Below are positions 37,334 through 48,575 of a stretch of 64,000 nt of DNA, in pieces. The translations under genes and the position numbers were made by a program. How positions within the stretch are numbered: position 1 is the first letter of the stretch; each line of letters starts with the position of its first letter. Location: positions 8,590,985 through 8,654,984 of the forward strand of contig NC_133292.1 of assembly GCF_005239225.2 (NCBI RefSeq), read 5' to 3'. This DNA comes from Populus alba (lineage: Eukaryota > Streptophyta > Magnoliopsida > Malpighiales > Salicaceae). The notes under the pieces were generated by a model. It was given only the letters and a program-made list of their open reading frames with translations, searched no databases and had not been told where the DNA came from.

Positions 37334-37814
37334 TGTTAGGATATTGCCATTTATTGGCAATACCCCACCACCACTAAGTGGTAGCACCATTAGTGCCACT
37401 AATGGTGGCATGTTTTAAGGTCTTCTTGTCCCACCATTGTCTCCCATGTGCAGCTGCTGGAAAGAAGAAGAGAAGCCACCATTAGCCTATAAATGAGGCA
37501 TGCAAAGAGAGCTAAGTGAGATAGTAGAGAGAAGTGAGAGCAAACGTGAGTGTGTGCAAGAGTGAAGAGAGAAAGAGGAGCTGCAATGGCAGCAGCCATT
37601 GCAGCAGCTGCAAGGCAGCAAGAGAGATGGGAGTTGAGTGATTAGATCCTCCTCCATGTATTTATTGTATCCTTTCTCTAATCTCTAATAAATGGACTCT
37701 CTCCCGTGGATGTAGGCGGTTTTGCCGAACCACGTAAATTATTGTGTCTCAGTGTGCTTATCCCTCCGTTGAGCAATTATCAGTTCATCACCGGTCACCG
37801 GACTCCGCCCAACA
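37334..37814 (+). repeat. 3' LTR of the non-autonomous element
   Basis: Identical by eye over all 481 bases to the 5' LTR. Its TATAAAT at 37488-37494 points toward the root-cap-type gene, whose start codon is 143 bases beyond the LTR end. The AATAAA signal is at 37687-37692. Confidence 0.95.
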
Positions 37815-37819
37815 CTCTC
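37815..37819. repeat. Target site duplication, right (CTCTC)
   Basis: Direct copy of the five bases at 33923-33927. Confidence 0.9.
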
Positions 37820-37895
37820 AAGCGAACATTTACTTGATCAAGAATTATGATACGTGATATTAGCTCAATCCTCGTATATGGTCGTTTTTGACAAC

Positions 37896-37902
37896 TATAA
37901 AA
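37896..37902 (+). promoter_or_regulatory. TATA box of the root-cap-type gene
   Basis: TATAAAA (context acaactataaaaggagctg) lies 55 bases before the ATG at 37957 and 77 bases after the right target duplication of the LTR element. Upstream promoter elements of this gene have therefore been displaced by 3.9 kb. Confidence 0.65.
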
Positions 37903-37956
37903 GGAGCTGTTATCAATGACAATTTCATTACCAAAGTAGCAAACTAGCCTTTAACA

Positions 37957-40210
37957 ATGAAGAATCAACTCAGGTCTTGCTCGACAGTTCTGAGTTTACT
38001 CCTAATGCTTGTTGCTGTATCAGAGGCATCTGTATCAGGCATGGTAAGCGCCCCAAGTTATGCAAGATGCATGATCAAGAGATACAGGCATTGCTATAAC
38101 CTGGAGCATACTTGCCCTTCATTCTGCCATAATGGCTGCACAGTCGAATGTGTCTCTTGCATGCCTATGTGTGTTGGAGACTCGAGCCCGATCCTAGACT
38201 ATTCTTTTTCGTTGCCAAACCCTCTCGCTCTTCTTCCACTAGAATTCCCAAAATCTCATACCCGTTCGTTGCTAAATATTCATCCATCAGAGTCTAATGG
38301 CAATGATGGCAAAAGTCCACCAAAATCTGAAGTGTCTAATGAAAAGCCATCACCTCCAGGACATAGCGGCGATGGTGGTGGTGAATCTGAAGGATCTAAC
38401 AAGAAGCCCTCACCTCCAGTAGACAGCAATCATGATGATGGATCTAACAAAAAGCCTTCACCTCCAGAAAACAACGGCCATGACAACTCTGAAGGATCTT
38501 ACAAAACGCCTCCACCACCAGATTCTGATCATCCACCATCTCAAACCCCTCCAATTTATGTAACTCCGCCCTCAACTCCATCATCTTCGCCATCATCACA
38601 CTCACCTCCTACAACCATTCCATCTTCACCACCATGGTCAACACCTTCACCAACACCTCCTACTACCACTCCCTCTTCACCTTCACCTCCATCTTCTTCC
38701 ACTCCTCCACCAACACCTCCTACTACCACTCCTACTTCACCTTCTCCTCCATCTCAATCCACACCTTCTCCAACACCTCCTAACATCACTCCATCTTCAC
38801 CTTCACCAACACCTCCTACCACCACTCCCTCTTCTTCACCTTCACCTCCATCTTCATCCACTCCTTCTCCAACACCTCCTACCACCATTCCATCTTCACC
38901 TTCACCTCCATCTCAATCCACACCTTCTCCAACACCTCCTACTACCACTCCACCTTCACCTTCACCTCAATCTTCATCAACACCTCCCAACACTACTGCT
39001 TCACCATCTACACCTACTCCAACACCTCCTACAACACCATCTAATCCTTCTCCACCATCTACTCCTACAGCGTCTCCGCATACTCCCACTCCACCTACTT
39101 CCTCTTCTCCCCCTCCATCGACTCCTTCTACCTCACCCAAGACAGCCCGGTGTAAAAACAAGTACTACCCCAGATGTTACAACACTGAGCATGTGTGTCC
39201 CAGTGCATGCCCTGGTGGATGTGAAATTGATTGTGGCACTTGCAAGCCTGTTTGCAGTAAGTAGTTCAAAGCAATTAATATTCTTACACTATCATCTAAG
39301 TTTAAATTCCATTAGTTTAATTTCATAACATGAAGAAATATGATGCTTCTTTAGCCAAGTTTTTGGTTTATAAATGGACCAAGGGATCCATTGTATCATC
39401 GAATTATAGTTGCTTTTCTGTTTGGCAGAGTGTGATAGACCAGGAGCAGTGTGCCAAGACCCTCGTTTCATTGGTGGTGATGGCATTACCTTCTACTTTC
39501 ATGGCAAGAAGGACCACGATTTCTGCCTTCTATCAGACCCGAACCTCCACATCAATGCACATTTCATTGGAAAGCGAAATGAGAACCTAACGCGGGACTT
39601 CACTTGGGTCCAGTCCATTTCTATCTTCTTCGACAAACACCAACTCTTCCTTGGTGCACTTAAAGCATCTACATGGGATGACTCTGCGGACCGCCTCTCT
39701 CTCGCTTTTGACGGAGAGCCCCTGAACTTCCCAGGCAATGAAGGCTCCAAATGGCAATCCACAAGTGTGCCAAGTGTATCCATCACTAGAATTAGTGACA
39801 GCAATAATGTCGTAGTTGAAGTTGAGGGACTCCTAAAGATCACAGCGAAGGTTGTTCCTATAACTGAAGAGGATTCAAGAATTCACAATTATGGCATAAC
39901 CAAGGACGATTGTTTTGCTCATCTTGATCTTGGTTTTAAATTTTACTCTCTAAGTAACGAAGTCGACGGTGTGCTGGGCCAAACATATAGACCAGGATAT
40001 GTGAGTCGTGTAAATGTGGGTGCGAAGATGGCTGTGATGGGAGGAAACAAAGAGTTTGCCACTTCAAGCTTATCTACCCCAGATTGTGCTGTAGCCCGTT
40101 TCAGAGGTGGTAATGGCTTTGAAGGGGCGGGCTATATGGGAGGTCTTGAGTTACCAAGCATGAGATGTGCAAGTGGGATTGATGGTGAAGGAGTCGTGTG
40201 CAAGAGATAG
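37957..40210 (+). CDS. Secreted Cys-rich/Pro-rich root-cap-type protein
   Basis: Two exons, 37957-39256 and 39429-40210, join in phase for 693 residues. Residues 1-24 form a signal peptide. A first Cys module follows (about 38-71, [20 protein letters not shown]). A long Ser/Pro/Thr stretch (about 110-395) repeats units like [16 protein letters not shown] and resembles extensin-type wall proteins. A second Cys module (from [20 protein letters not shown]) leads directly across the intron to [18 protein letters not shown]. This begins the conserved C-terminal part of the plant root cap / LEA-related family (Root_cap domain, PF06830), which ends [14 protein letters not shown]. The likely location is the cell wall or root mucilage. 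Domain order is known in this family; the substrate or partner is not. The frame is intact. The LTR insertion immediately upstream may alter its expression. Confidence 0.87.
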
Positions 40211-40985
40211 GCTTAATTATGAATCAATTATGAGACGTATGCATTAATACGATTGATAAAGAGAATAAGGTCGAGAATCACTGGGGATAAAAATAAAATA
40301 AAAAAGAAACCCTCTTGTACTGCACATTTAAAAGCTTCATGACATCAATTGTGTCTTGATAAAAAAGAATTCCGGCAATTTAAAACTGAATTTTCTTCTG
40401 TTGAATCTCAATAAAAATTCTAATGATTTTCGTCTTTTTCAAGGGTCTTCATCATCGAATGACTTGCTATCAGAATCTACCTGTTTATTAGAACCATATG
40501 TCTCCACAGCCACAGGAACATTGAAAGATATTTGTTGTGCAAGTTCGAGCAGAGATAATTCTAAATTTTTTGATGGCTAAACACTTTATAGGGCTGCCTG
40601 CCCTGTTACAAGGCTTACAAAAACAGAGCAATAATGTTGAAATAGAATATATTTTCGAAATTTTGATGGCCTTAGCTCACCATGAAGTTTCTGAAATTGA
40701 GTTAATGAGGCAGGATATAAAGTAAAACTCAAAAGTTGAATTAAGATGGACATTGGAATGAAGTACAATTTGGTGCATTTTCGTAACGTATTATTTATAG
40801 TCATGCAAAGTATTTGAACAAAGTAATATTTTCGTATCTTCAGCCCCCTTGAGAAATATTCATGATTGCTTTCTCTCGACTTGGTTGTATATTGTTCTTC
40901 TTCCATTTCTCTTCTTACCTGCAAATCAGTTGTCAAACTTGAGCAATTTAAAGATTAAAGTCTTCGAGACAGTTAGTTTGGTCAT
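40211..40985. other. 3' flank with an unrecognised open stretch
   Basis: Probable 3' untranslated sequence of the root-cap-type gene up to about 40330. From about 40440 to 40725 two overlapping plus-strand frames read like protein (ESTCLLEPYVSTATGTLKD in one and LPALLQGLQKQ in the other) but match no family I recognise and are out of frame with each other. This may be a decayed gene fragment. Confidence 0.35.
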
Positions 40986-41604
40986 TCATCGAGTTAAGCA
41001 GGATATACCTGATCTTTGTCTTGTTCTAGGATTGACAAGTCGGGGTATAAACACCCCAGTTCCTCCATTGTCATTTCTCCACAAGCTTCCAAGCCACTTC
41101 GGAACTGAACTGCTATTCTCGCTTTCCCAACAACTAAAGTAGCTTCCTGGTTGTGCTGCAATGGTTACGGTGGTTGTTAACCTCTTCAATCTTTGCTTGT
41201 TAGCACTTGTGGAGTTTAGATGTCTGGTTTGGAGGAAATCTTCATCTTCATCTTCATCTTCTGTCAAAAGCAAAACCTGCTTTCTAATTTCAGCATAAAA
41301 AACGTCATCTTCATTCATTCCTTCGTGCTCGAGATTTTGGTCTCTGTTCATGGTCATGTTGGGTCGTAAAAATCTATGGGCTCCAACTAAGCATGGACTG
41401 CAAAATACAGAAGAACCATGTATAAAGGCCAACGCTTTTTCAGAGGGTGCAGAGAACGCAGGTAAATTAGATCCATCCAAGTCCAAGGAATATTTATAGC
41501 GCTGTATGCTTTGTGAACGTCCTTTACCTGTCTGCAAAATTTGTTTCAATTGATCCGACAATCTGACATAAGATCTTGGAGTTAAGAAAGTCCGAAATTC
41601 ATTG
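40986..41604 (-). CDS. Uncharacterised ORF, 5' end not visible
   Basis: The frame is open from just after a stop near 41605 to a stop at 40986, about 205 codons. No ATG occurs in the first part; the earliest in-frame ATG is well inside (MTMNRDQNLEHEG). A sequence resembling an acceptor (aatag) lies at the upstream edge, so an upstream exon may exist or the gene may be 5'-truncated. Visible features are a basic start (FRTFLTPRSYVRLSDQLKQ), an acidic run TEDEDEDEDF after AEIRKQVLLL, and a C-terminal GGTGVFIPR. The last resembles a short motif I associate with small uncharacterised plant proteins, but I cannot name a family. There is no signal peptide or membrane helix. Confidence 0.5.
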
Positions 41605-41659
41605 GATTGGCTCTATTATGCTTAAAAAAACAAGTAAATATGTAAGATAGTATGGTGTA

Positions 41660-41850
41660 TCATCGTATTTGCTTTTTAAATATTTTTTTATATTAAAATA
41701 TATTTTAATAATATTTTTTTATTTTTTAAATTATTTTTAATATCAGTACATTAATTTTAATTTAAATATATTAATTTAAAATTAATAAAAAAATTAAAAA
41801 ATTAAATTTTTTTTAAAAATACTCTTAAAACATAAAAATAAATAAATCTT
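41660..41850. repeat. AT-rich dispersed repeat, copy 4
   Basis: Head 'cgtatttgctttttaaatat', then 'aaaatatattttaataatatt', 'aatatcagtacatta' and a tail ending in 'aaaatactcttaaaacataaaa'. The order of words matches the copies near 51410 and 59200. Edges are approximate. Confidence 0.5.
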
Positions 41851-43552
41851 TTAAAAGTCGCTAACCTCAACACATAGCTTATTTTTCTAGTCCATTGATC
41901 TGGCCCAAAGCTACTAACTAAAAATATTCGTTGAGAAAACTCCATTTGACTCTCGTACATTTATAAATTAAACAGTTTTTTTAATCTAATTTCTTCAATA
42001 CAGATGTTAAGTAAATGATTTGCTTTTAAAAAAAATCAATTAAAATAAGTAGATCAAAGTTGATTGTGAACAAGGTATGTCTTTCCTTGGTCTCTTATAA
42101 TTAATTAAAAAGGATGTTACGCACTGGTCTTCATTTTCTTGCAAATAGTTTTGAAAATAAAAATCATTTAAAAAACATAAAAGTTATTTCAATTTTTAGT
42201 ATGTTTTTTTTCTAAATTTACTTTTTAACTGATATCCTCTTTCTAATTTTTAAAAATTGTTTGCTTTGTTTTTTCTAAGTACTGATTCATCTTTAAAATT
42301 ATTCATGTGATTTTGTAGTACATCAAAGGATTTATTTTCAGTTTTTTCTATTAAATTGTAGATAAATAAGTTGTGTTTTTTGGTTCATTTATAAGAATAA
42401 AGAACCATACATTCTCAATTATAATTAACCTTCAAAATAAGTAAAAGAGAAGGTATAAAGTTAAAAGGATAAAAGAGGCAGAATATTTTCATATGTACGT
42501 AAATATTTTCAAAAATAAGTTGTTATTTTCTACTGCTTTTTTTTTTTTTTTCGATTCTATGTTAATTTTGGACTCTTAATTATCTTTTTTATTATTATAT
42601 GATTCTGATTTTTGCTGCCCTTTAAATATTAGTTCATAGCATTTTTTAAGGGATGTACGCCTCGCAGAGATGCATAACTTATCAAACTTTATTTAAAAAA
42701 ATAAAATTAGAATTTTTGTTTTTACTGTGATAATTCAAATTTGATCATTATTCTGTATTTATGCTAGTCTTTCTCTTATAAGTAAATTAGAGCTTGTTTG
42801 GGAACTATTTGACTTGTGTGATTTTTCTTGTTTTTTAAACTTTCAAAATCTGATCTTTTATTAATAATTTGATGAGATGAATCTTATATTTTATACTAAA
42901 AGTCTAAATAATACTATGTGTATATATATTTATATTTATATTTAAAATTATAAATATAAAAATCGTAAAAATAGCAAAGTATTTACCCAGCTAAAATTCA
43001 TATAAAGAGAGAGTTTAAATCAAAGAACTCGTTAAAAAAAATTGATATTTTTTCTTTAATGAATCGAACAATTAATTGATTTTATCAAATATATTATTGC
43101 TTTATCAGTTCATGATTATACTATTGTAACAGTAAAAAAGTTTAAAAGCTATGTTCATGGCTTCTCAGTTTAATATTCGGTATTATTAATTTAACATTTA
43201 TATTTTTTAATTCTCAAAAATATATTTTATGTTTTTTCTCTGTTTTCAAAGTAAACCATGTAAAAAAAGAGAGGATAGATCTCAATTTTTTATCTTATAT
43301 TTTTAAATATAAATAATGTATATGGTATGTTTTTGGATTTTCTTATTTATTTAGGATATTTGATATTGTTAAATTATTTAAAAATATTTTATTTGATTAA
43401 ATTTAAAAAATTATAGAAATGAAAAAAAACTATTTTGTATCAAGTTGGATAAGCTTATTTAAACTTGAATAAAAAGAGAAACATTGAAATAATCAATGTT
43501 ATTAAACTTCATCTCATTTAATGGGTCAACTTTGACGACAAATCAATTTTAA

Positions 43553-43835
43553 ATAAATCTTAAATTAAATTAAAGTGAAAAAATAACTTAATTAAATTTC
43601 ATCAATAAAACAATAAACATATAAGCCAATTAAACTTGATAAAAAATCAGTTTGATTTAAAAAAATTGAATTTTAAAAAATCAAAACAACTTTTTTTAAA
43701 ATAAATCTTAAATTAAATTAAAGTGAAAAAATAACTTGATTAAATTTCATCAATAAATGATAAACATATAACCCGATTAAACTTGATAAAAAATCAGTTT
43801 GATTTAAAAAGAATTGAATTTTAAAAAATCAAATT
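43553..43835. repeat. Tandem duplication, 148-bp period
   Basis: A block starting ataaatcttaaattaaatta at 43553 recurs at 43701 with only a few differences across about 135 bases. It includes 'aacttgataaaaaatcag' followed by 'tttgatttaaaa' in both copies. Confidence 0.85.
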
Positions 43836-44185
43836 TTTTTTTTATTTTTTTTATTTTTTTTTATGGATACCGTTTGGAATTTATCTTATCTGGCTTTGAA
43901 AATAAATGAAATGTAAACTCGGCCACATAGTAAATTGAAATTAACCCCAAGATCGATGTTGGAATATCTCATAACTCCTCCCCAGTGGCCTCGCCGCCTT
44001 CGCCAATTAAACCCGAAATAAAAGCCCAGTTTCTCTAAGAAATAAAGCCCAGTTTAACCGAAGCCCCACCCAACAGCCCACGAGACAAATAAGAAACCGA
44101 GATCCACTCTTCTTCAGTTTATTAGTGCTCTCTATCTCTCTTTCTCACACACGAACGCACACAGACAACTCCAAAACCCACAACA

Positions 44186-47100
44186 ATGGAGAGCGTCTCG
44201 TACCAACGCTTCCCAAAAATCAAAATCCGAGAAATGAAAGATGACTACTTAAAATTCGAGCTCCGTGAAACCGACGCGTCAATGGCCAACGCTCTTAGGC
44301 GCGTCATGATCGCCGAAGTTCCAACAATCGCAATCGACCTCGTTGAAATCGAAGTGAACTCATCGGTCTTAAACGACGAGTTCATTGCTCACCGACTCGG
44401 CCTCATTCCTCTCACCAGCGAGCGCGCTATGGGGATGCGATTCTCGCGTGACTGTGACGCTTGTGATGGTGACGGCCAGTGTGAGTATTGCTCTGTTGAG
44501 TTTCATTTGAGAGCCAAGTGTATAACGGACCAGACGCTTGATGTTACCAGTAAGGATCTGTACAGTTCGGATCATGCCGTTATTCCTGTTGATTTCTCTG
44601 ATCCTTCTGACGCTAATGATCCTTTCGATCATACAGAGACGCAGAGGTATTTTTTGTTGTTTTTCTTTGGTACTTTGGGGATTTTTTTAATTATAGGGTT
44701 TAAGGGGTTTGTTGGTTTTGAGTGTTAAACTGAGCAGAGGCAGTTATTGTTGTTTTTGAAGAGTAATGTGGGGTTTTCTGATGCTAACGTTAGGGTTTTG
44801 TTAGAAACCTGTGTTCTTTGTTTTTTTTTGTTGACGTTGTAATTTAAATATGGGTTGTTCATAATTTTGTTATTGCATGGCAAAAAAGTTAGGACTTCTT
44901 AGGTTTTATTGTGTTTTCAGGGTTTAGGGAATGCTTCTTCTATTTTTTTGGGTGGTTGTTTCCTTAGCTGTAAGTTGAGATGGAAATGCGATTCTTGTTC
45001 ATTTTATTTATTTGTCAATTAATTTGTATATGGTTAAAAGCTGCATGATTTGAGAGGAAAACTCTGGATTTTTAATTTTTTTTTTCCTGTTAAAGTGAAG
45101 TATTTAGTATTGAATCTAATTTACAAACGAATGAAATAAACTAATACTTTCATGCGCTGGTTGACGTTGTAAAAAATGGACCTGAGTTTGTTGTATTTGT
45201 TTTGGGTTGTGTTGTGTTTATGTAGGGGGATTATTATTGTGAAATTGCGCCGTGGGCAAGAACTGAGACTGAGGGCCATAGCTAGGAAAGGGATTGGGAA
45301 AGATCATGCGAAATGGTCTCCTGCAGCAACTGTAACTTTTATGTATGAACCTGAGATTCATATCAATGAAGATTTGATGGAGACTTTGACACTTGAGGAA
45401 AAATTAAGTTGGATTGAAAGCAGTCCTACCAAAGTTTTTGATATTGACAAAGTTACCCAACAGGTTGGTTGATTTTATGTTCTAATATATTTCGTTTATG
45501 TCAATAACTTTTTATAGTGTCTTGGACATTGTTGAGGCATGAATCTGGTACCTAAAATAATTGTTTGAATGTTTTTCCTGTTCTTATCTTTGCCTACCCA
45601 TAAAAACACCATCCTCTTTCTATTTTCTATAGTCCTCAACCTCTTCAAATGTATGTGTCTTAAAAGGCACACGGTACTTTTAGTTAAAAGGTAGTTTCTG
45701 CGGATGCTTCTCACCTTGTTTTCTGACCTCTTGTGCATGCTACAGAACTCAACTAAGGGTATCCTTGGTACAGGAGTAAGTAGTTGGGAAGTTCTACAAG
45801 TGCTTGTTGTTAGAAAGTATGAATATTCTTGTTTTTGAATTTGCGTGTGCAACAGCTTCTGGCACAGAAAATGGATTTGAACGTCGAACATCTTTTTTCA
45901 GCTCAAGGTTTTCAGTTTGAGACTTTGGGTGTTTGTCTGTACTTGTCTTCCATCTTTATGAATCTATTCAATTCATGTATGCCCAAGGATGCAGACTTTG
46001 GATTGAACCCTGCAAAATTCTTCTGTTGTATGATGATTGTTCTGTACTTTGATCTTCCAATTTTGTTAGAATCCTTGAACCTGGTACATGGTATGCTATT
46101 ATTTTATAACTCACTGAGATCATATTGCTGATATATGTTACATAGGAAGCCCTAGGTTGTGGATGCTGAAAACTGTCTTCAGGAAGATTTGAGTGTTAAG
46201 TGGAAACCTTTGGCAACTAATGTGTGCTTGCAACACATAATTGATGTGAATCCTTGATGGATATCAATCTTTGACAACATTTTTTTGGATTCCCTGCTGG
46301 TTTTCTGTAAGCTTATGGTGTATTTGCTGTGTGTTGTTGAGCTTGCACTGTTGAACTAAAAACTGAGATACAAGCGAAGAGATTATCCCAGCCCAAAGGG
46401 GTGCTGAACTGTGCAGAGTAGAAATAGTATACTCTTGTGTCTAAGATTTCAATTGGTGTTATTCAACCCATCCCATACAGTAAACTATGATGCAAAGATA
46501 AGGATATCCTTGGTAAACTATAAGCCAAGCTCATAAGGTTCCCAACATGCACTGGGCTGAAAAGGCCAGTTATTGGGTGGTTGAGTTGCTATTAATTGCA
46601 TCTGTAGACCAGCTCTTCCTTTCATCAATTGTCCACAATTAGTCTCTTGAGTTCATTTTGATCATATCTCATAAATATCACAACTGATTATTTATTTCCT
46701 AATAACTTACCAATCACAATTCATAAACAGCACAACTGATTATTGCCTCGTAACTTATCAAGTCTAAATGTGGCATTGACAGAGATTATGCGTTTTTTGT
46801 GAAATTGACTCTGATCAACTATAGCAAGCAGTTATTTTAGCAGCTATGGCTTAAAAGTACTAAGATATGTTATTTTTTTTAGTTATGATGATAACCCAAT
46901 GTTGATTCGAATTGTTTTCTGCTTCTATTGAACTGTTGTGCTTTCTGCTGAAACATTTCCTTTCTAGGTTGTAGTGGTTGATCCTGAGGCCTATACTTAT
47001 GATGATGAAGTGATTAAGAAAGCTGAAGCTATGGGGAAACGGGGACTCATTGATATTCGTGCCAAGGAAGACAGTTTCATATTTACTGTGGAATCTACTG

Positions 47101-47240
47101 GTGCAGTCAAGGCTTCTCAGTTGGTTCTTAATGCTATCGAGATTTTAAAACAAAAGCTTGATGCTGTTCGACTTTCTGATGACACTGTTGAAGCCGATGA
47201 TCAGTTTGGTGAACTTGGTGTTCACATGCGCGGAGGTTGA
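44186..47240 (+). CDS. NRPB3: DNA-directed RNA polymerase II subunit RPB3
   Basis: RPB3 forms the alpha-like heterodimer with RPB11 that nucleates assembly of RNA polymerase II; plant paralogues are shared with polymerases IV and V. Three exons join in phase: 44186-44646, 45226-45463 and 46968-47240, for 323 residues, near the expected 319. The alpha-like dimerisation motif [20 protein letters not shown] is at 31-50 and the zinc site is Cys90, 93, 99 and 102 ([13 protein letters not shown]). The C-terminal alpha-like half ends [20 protein letters not shown] and then ELGVHMRGG. Introns are GT-AG. The second intron is about 1.5 kb and contains no other recognisable gene. All conserved elements are present, so the gene is probably functional. 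Confidence 0.96.
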
Positions 47241-48559
47241 TCGAGCTGGTAAATGTCACCTCATGGCTAGAATACCAATTTACTTCCTTTGCTTTAATGC
47301 AATTCTATTTGCTGTACTAACAGACCAATGGATGATAATCTGTTTTCTTCTAGGTTATGTACTTCTTGATGAGACATTAACATCTACCAGCTTTTTTGGA
47401 ACTTGCAGTGAAAAGAGGACCTTCTTAACATATATATAGGTTTTTCTATTTGGCATGTTGAAAGTGTATGCGGCAGGCAAATTGTTGGATGACAACTTGC
47501 TTTGCACAATTTTTTCTCATTTAAAACATTACAGTTAAGCTGTATGAAAAAAATCTGCATGCGTATTGGTGATGCATCAATGCGTATTGCCTCATATAGT
47601 ATAGAATTGAAGCAAGAAGGCAACATACGTGATCAGGTTGTTTTGTTTCATACGCTGTTCTCTCTGATTAAAAGTTTAAGATGTTCATTTGCTTGGATTA
47701 AAAAATGTTCTACATCTTGCATACGTAGGATATATTCAACAATGTGCTAGCATGAATCGTCTTGTGATCTGTGGATCTTTTGCTTATGTTTGTGTAACCA
47801 CAACAAATCACTTCTCAGTGTACCCAAATATATTGGCCTCATTGCGCCGGGAATACCTAGTAGGAACCTGGCTTTGAAATTTCAAGGGTGTAGAGACTAT
47901 GGATGATCGATTACAATTAAGATTCAGCTGGGCGACTCTGTATGTGTGGAGAGACCGAAAGGAAGTGGAGAGCAATGGAATTAGTCCACCAACCCCGCGT
48001 GAGAATTTCCACCAGCTGAAGTTTGGTTTATCGCGTGGTGATGAAAATTTTGGTTAAATTGATTTGGTTTGCAGATTCAGTTGAATAGAATTCTAATGCT
48101 ATTTCCGGTGCCCTAAGGCGCCTAGAGTACCGATGTAGTTTCAACTGAAAATCACCGACCGGGACATGCAAGAAATGGGCAGGAACATTTCAGGTCTTAA
48201 AATTTTCCTCTGAGTGGCTCTTGTGACTTCCACGACGATTCCTCATGACGGTTGGCAGGGGTGTTCTCCGAACATATCAGAGGAAGTAACTTCCATGAAA
48301 TAAAGGCCGACACTCTATGGATTACAGTAATTTTGTTATTTTTGGCCCGTTAACCATATTAACCCATTTGCCATCTCAACAACTCCTTGCAAATTTCTTC
48401 GAGTTGACCCGAAACCATCTGTCTTGATGTAATTTCTTTGTCGTCCAGTCTCGTGCGATCACAGCGAACCGACGACTTAGCGAGGAATCATAGTACACTT
48501 GTGTACCATGTAGAGTCACGGGTCGAAGGTTTGAAAGGAAATGTGTACTGGACAGTTAA

Positions 48560-48575
48560 CCCCCCCCCCCCCCCC
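48560..48575. repeat. Poly-C run
   Basis: A pure tract of 16 C residues. Its exact length could be uncertain because homopolymers are error-prone. Confidence 0.7.

Larger units (their letters stand above)
33928..37814 (+). mobile_element. Complete non-autonomous LTR retrotransposon
   Basis: The element is 3887 bases long with 481-bp LTRs that begin TG and end CA, flanked by a CTCTC duplication. A primer binding site complementary to initiator Met tRNA (TGGTATCAGAGC, 34411-34422) lies two bases after the 5' LTR. A purine tract (GGCAAAGGGGGTGA) lies just before the 3' LTR. The 2.9-kb interior has no gag, protease, integrase or reverse transcriptase motif in any frame on either strand; only short frames of 60-200 codons occur. 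It must rely on enzymes from another element. The interior is more GC-rich than the surrounding genome, especially at 34500-34950. By eye the two LTRs are identical, so insertion was recent. The size lies between the small TRIM class and the larger LARD class. Confidence 0.93.
41605..44185. other. AT-rich intergenic region upstream of RPB3
   Basis: Long A/T-rich stretch without coding signals. It includes a dispersed repeat copy at about 41660-41850 and a two-copy 148-bp tandem duplication at 43553-43835. The last 250 bases before 44186 are balanced in composition and form the RPB3 promoter and leader, with a pyrimidine-rich 'ctctctatctctctttctc' just upstream of the start. Confidence 0.5.

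Noticed and set aside
36821..37411. Minus-strand 196-codon open frame overlapping the 3' LTR
   Set aside because: Antisense to the element, extends into the LTR and shows no protein motif.
38967..39161. Gly/Val-rich minus-strand frame inside the root-cap-type gene
   Set aside because: It is the complement of the Pro/Ser/Thr repeat coding sequence and has no independent evidence.
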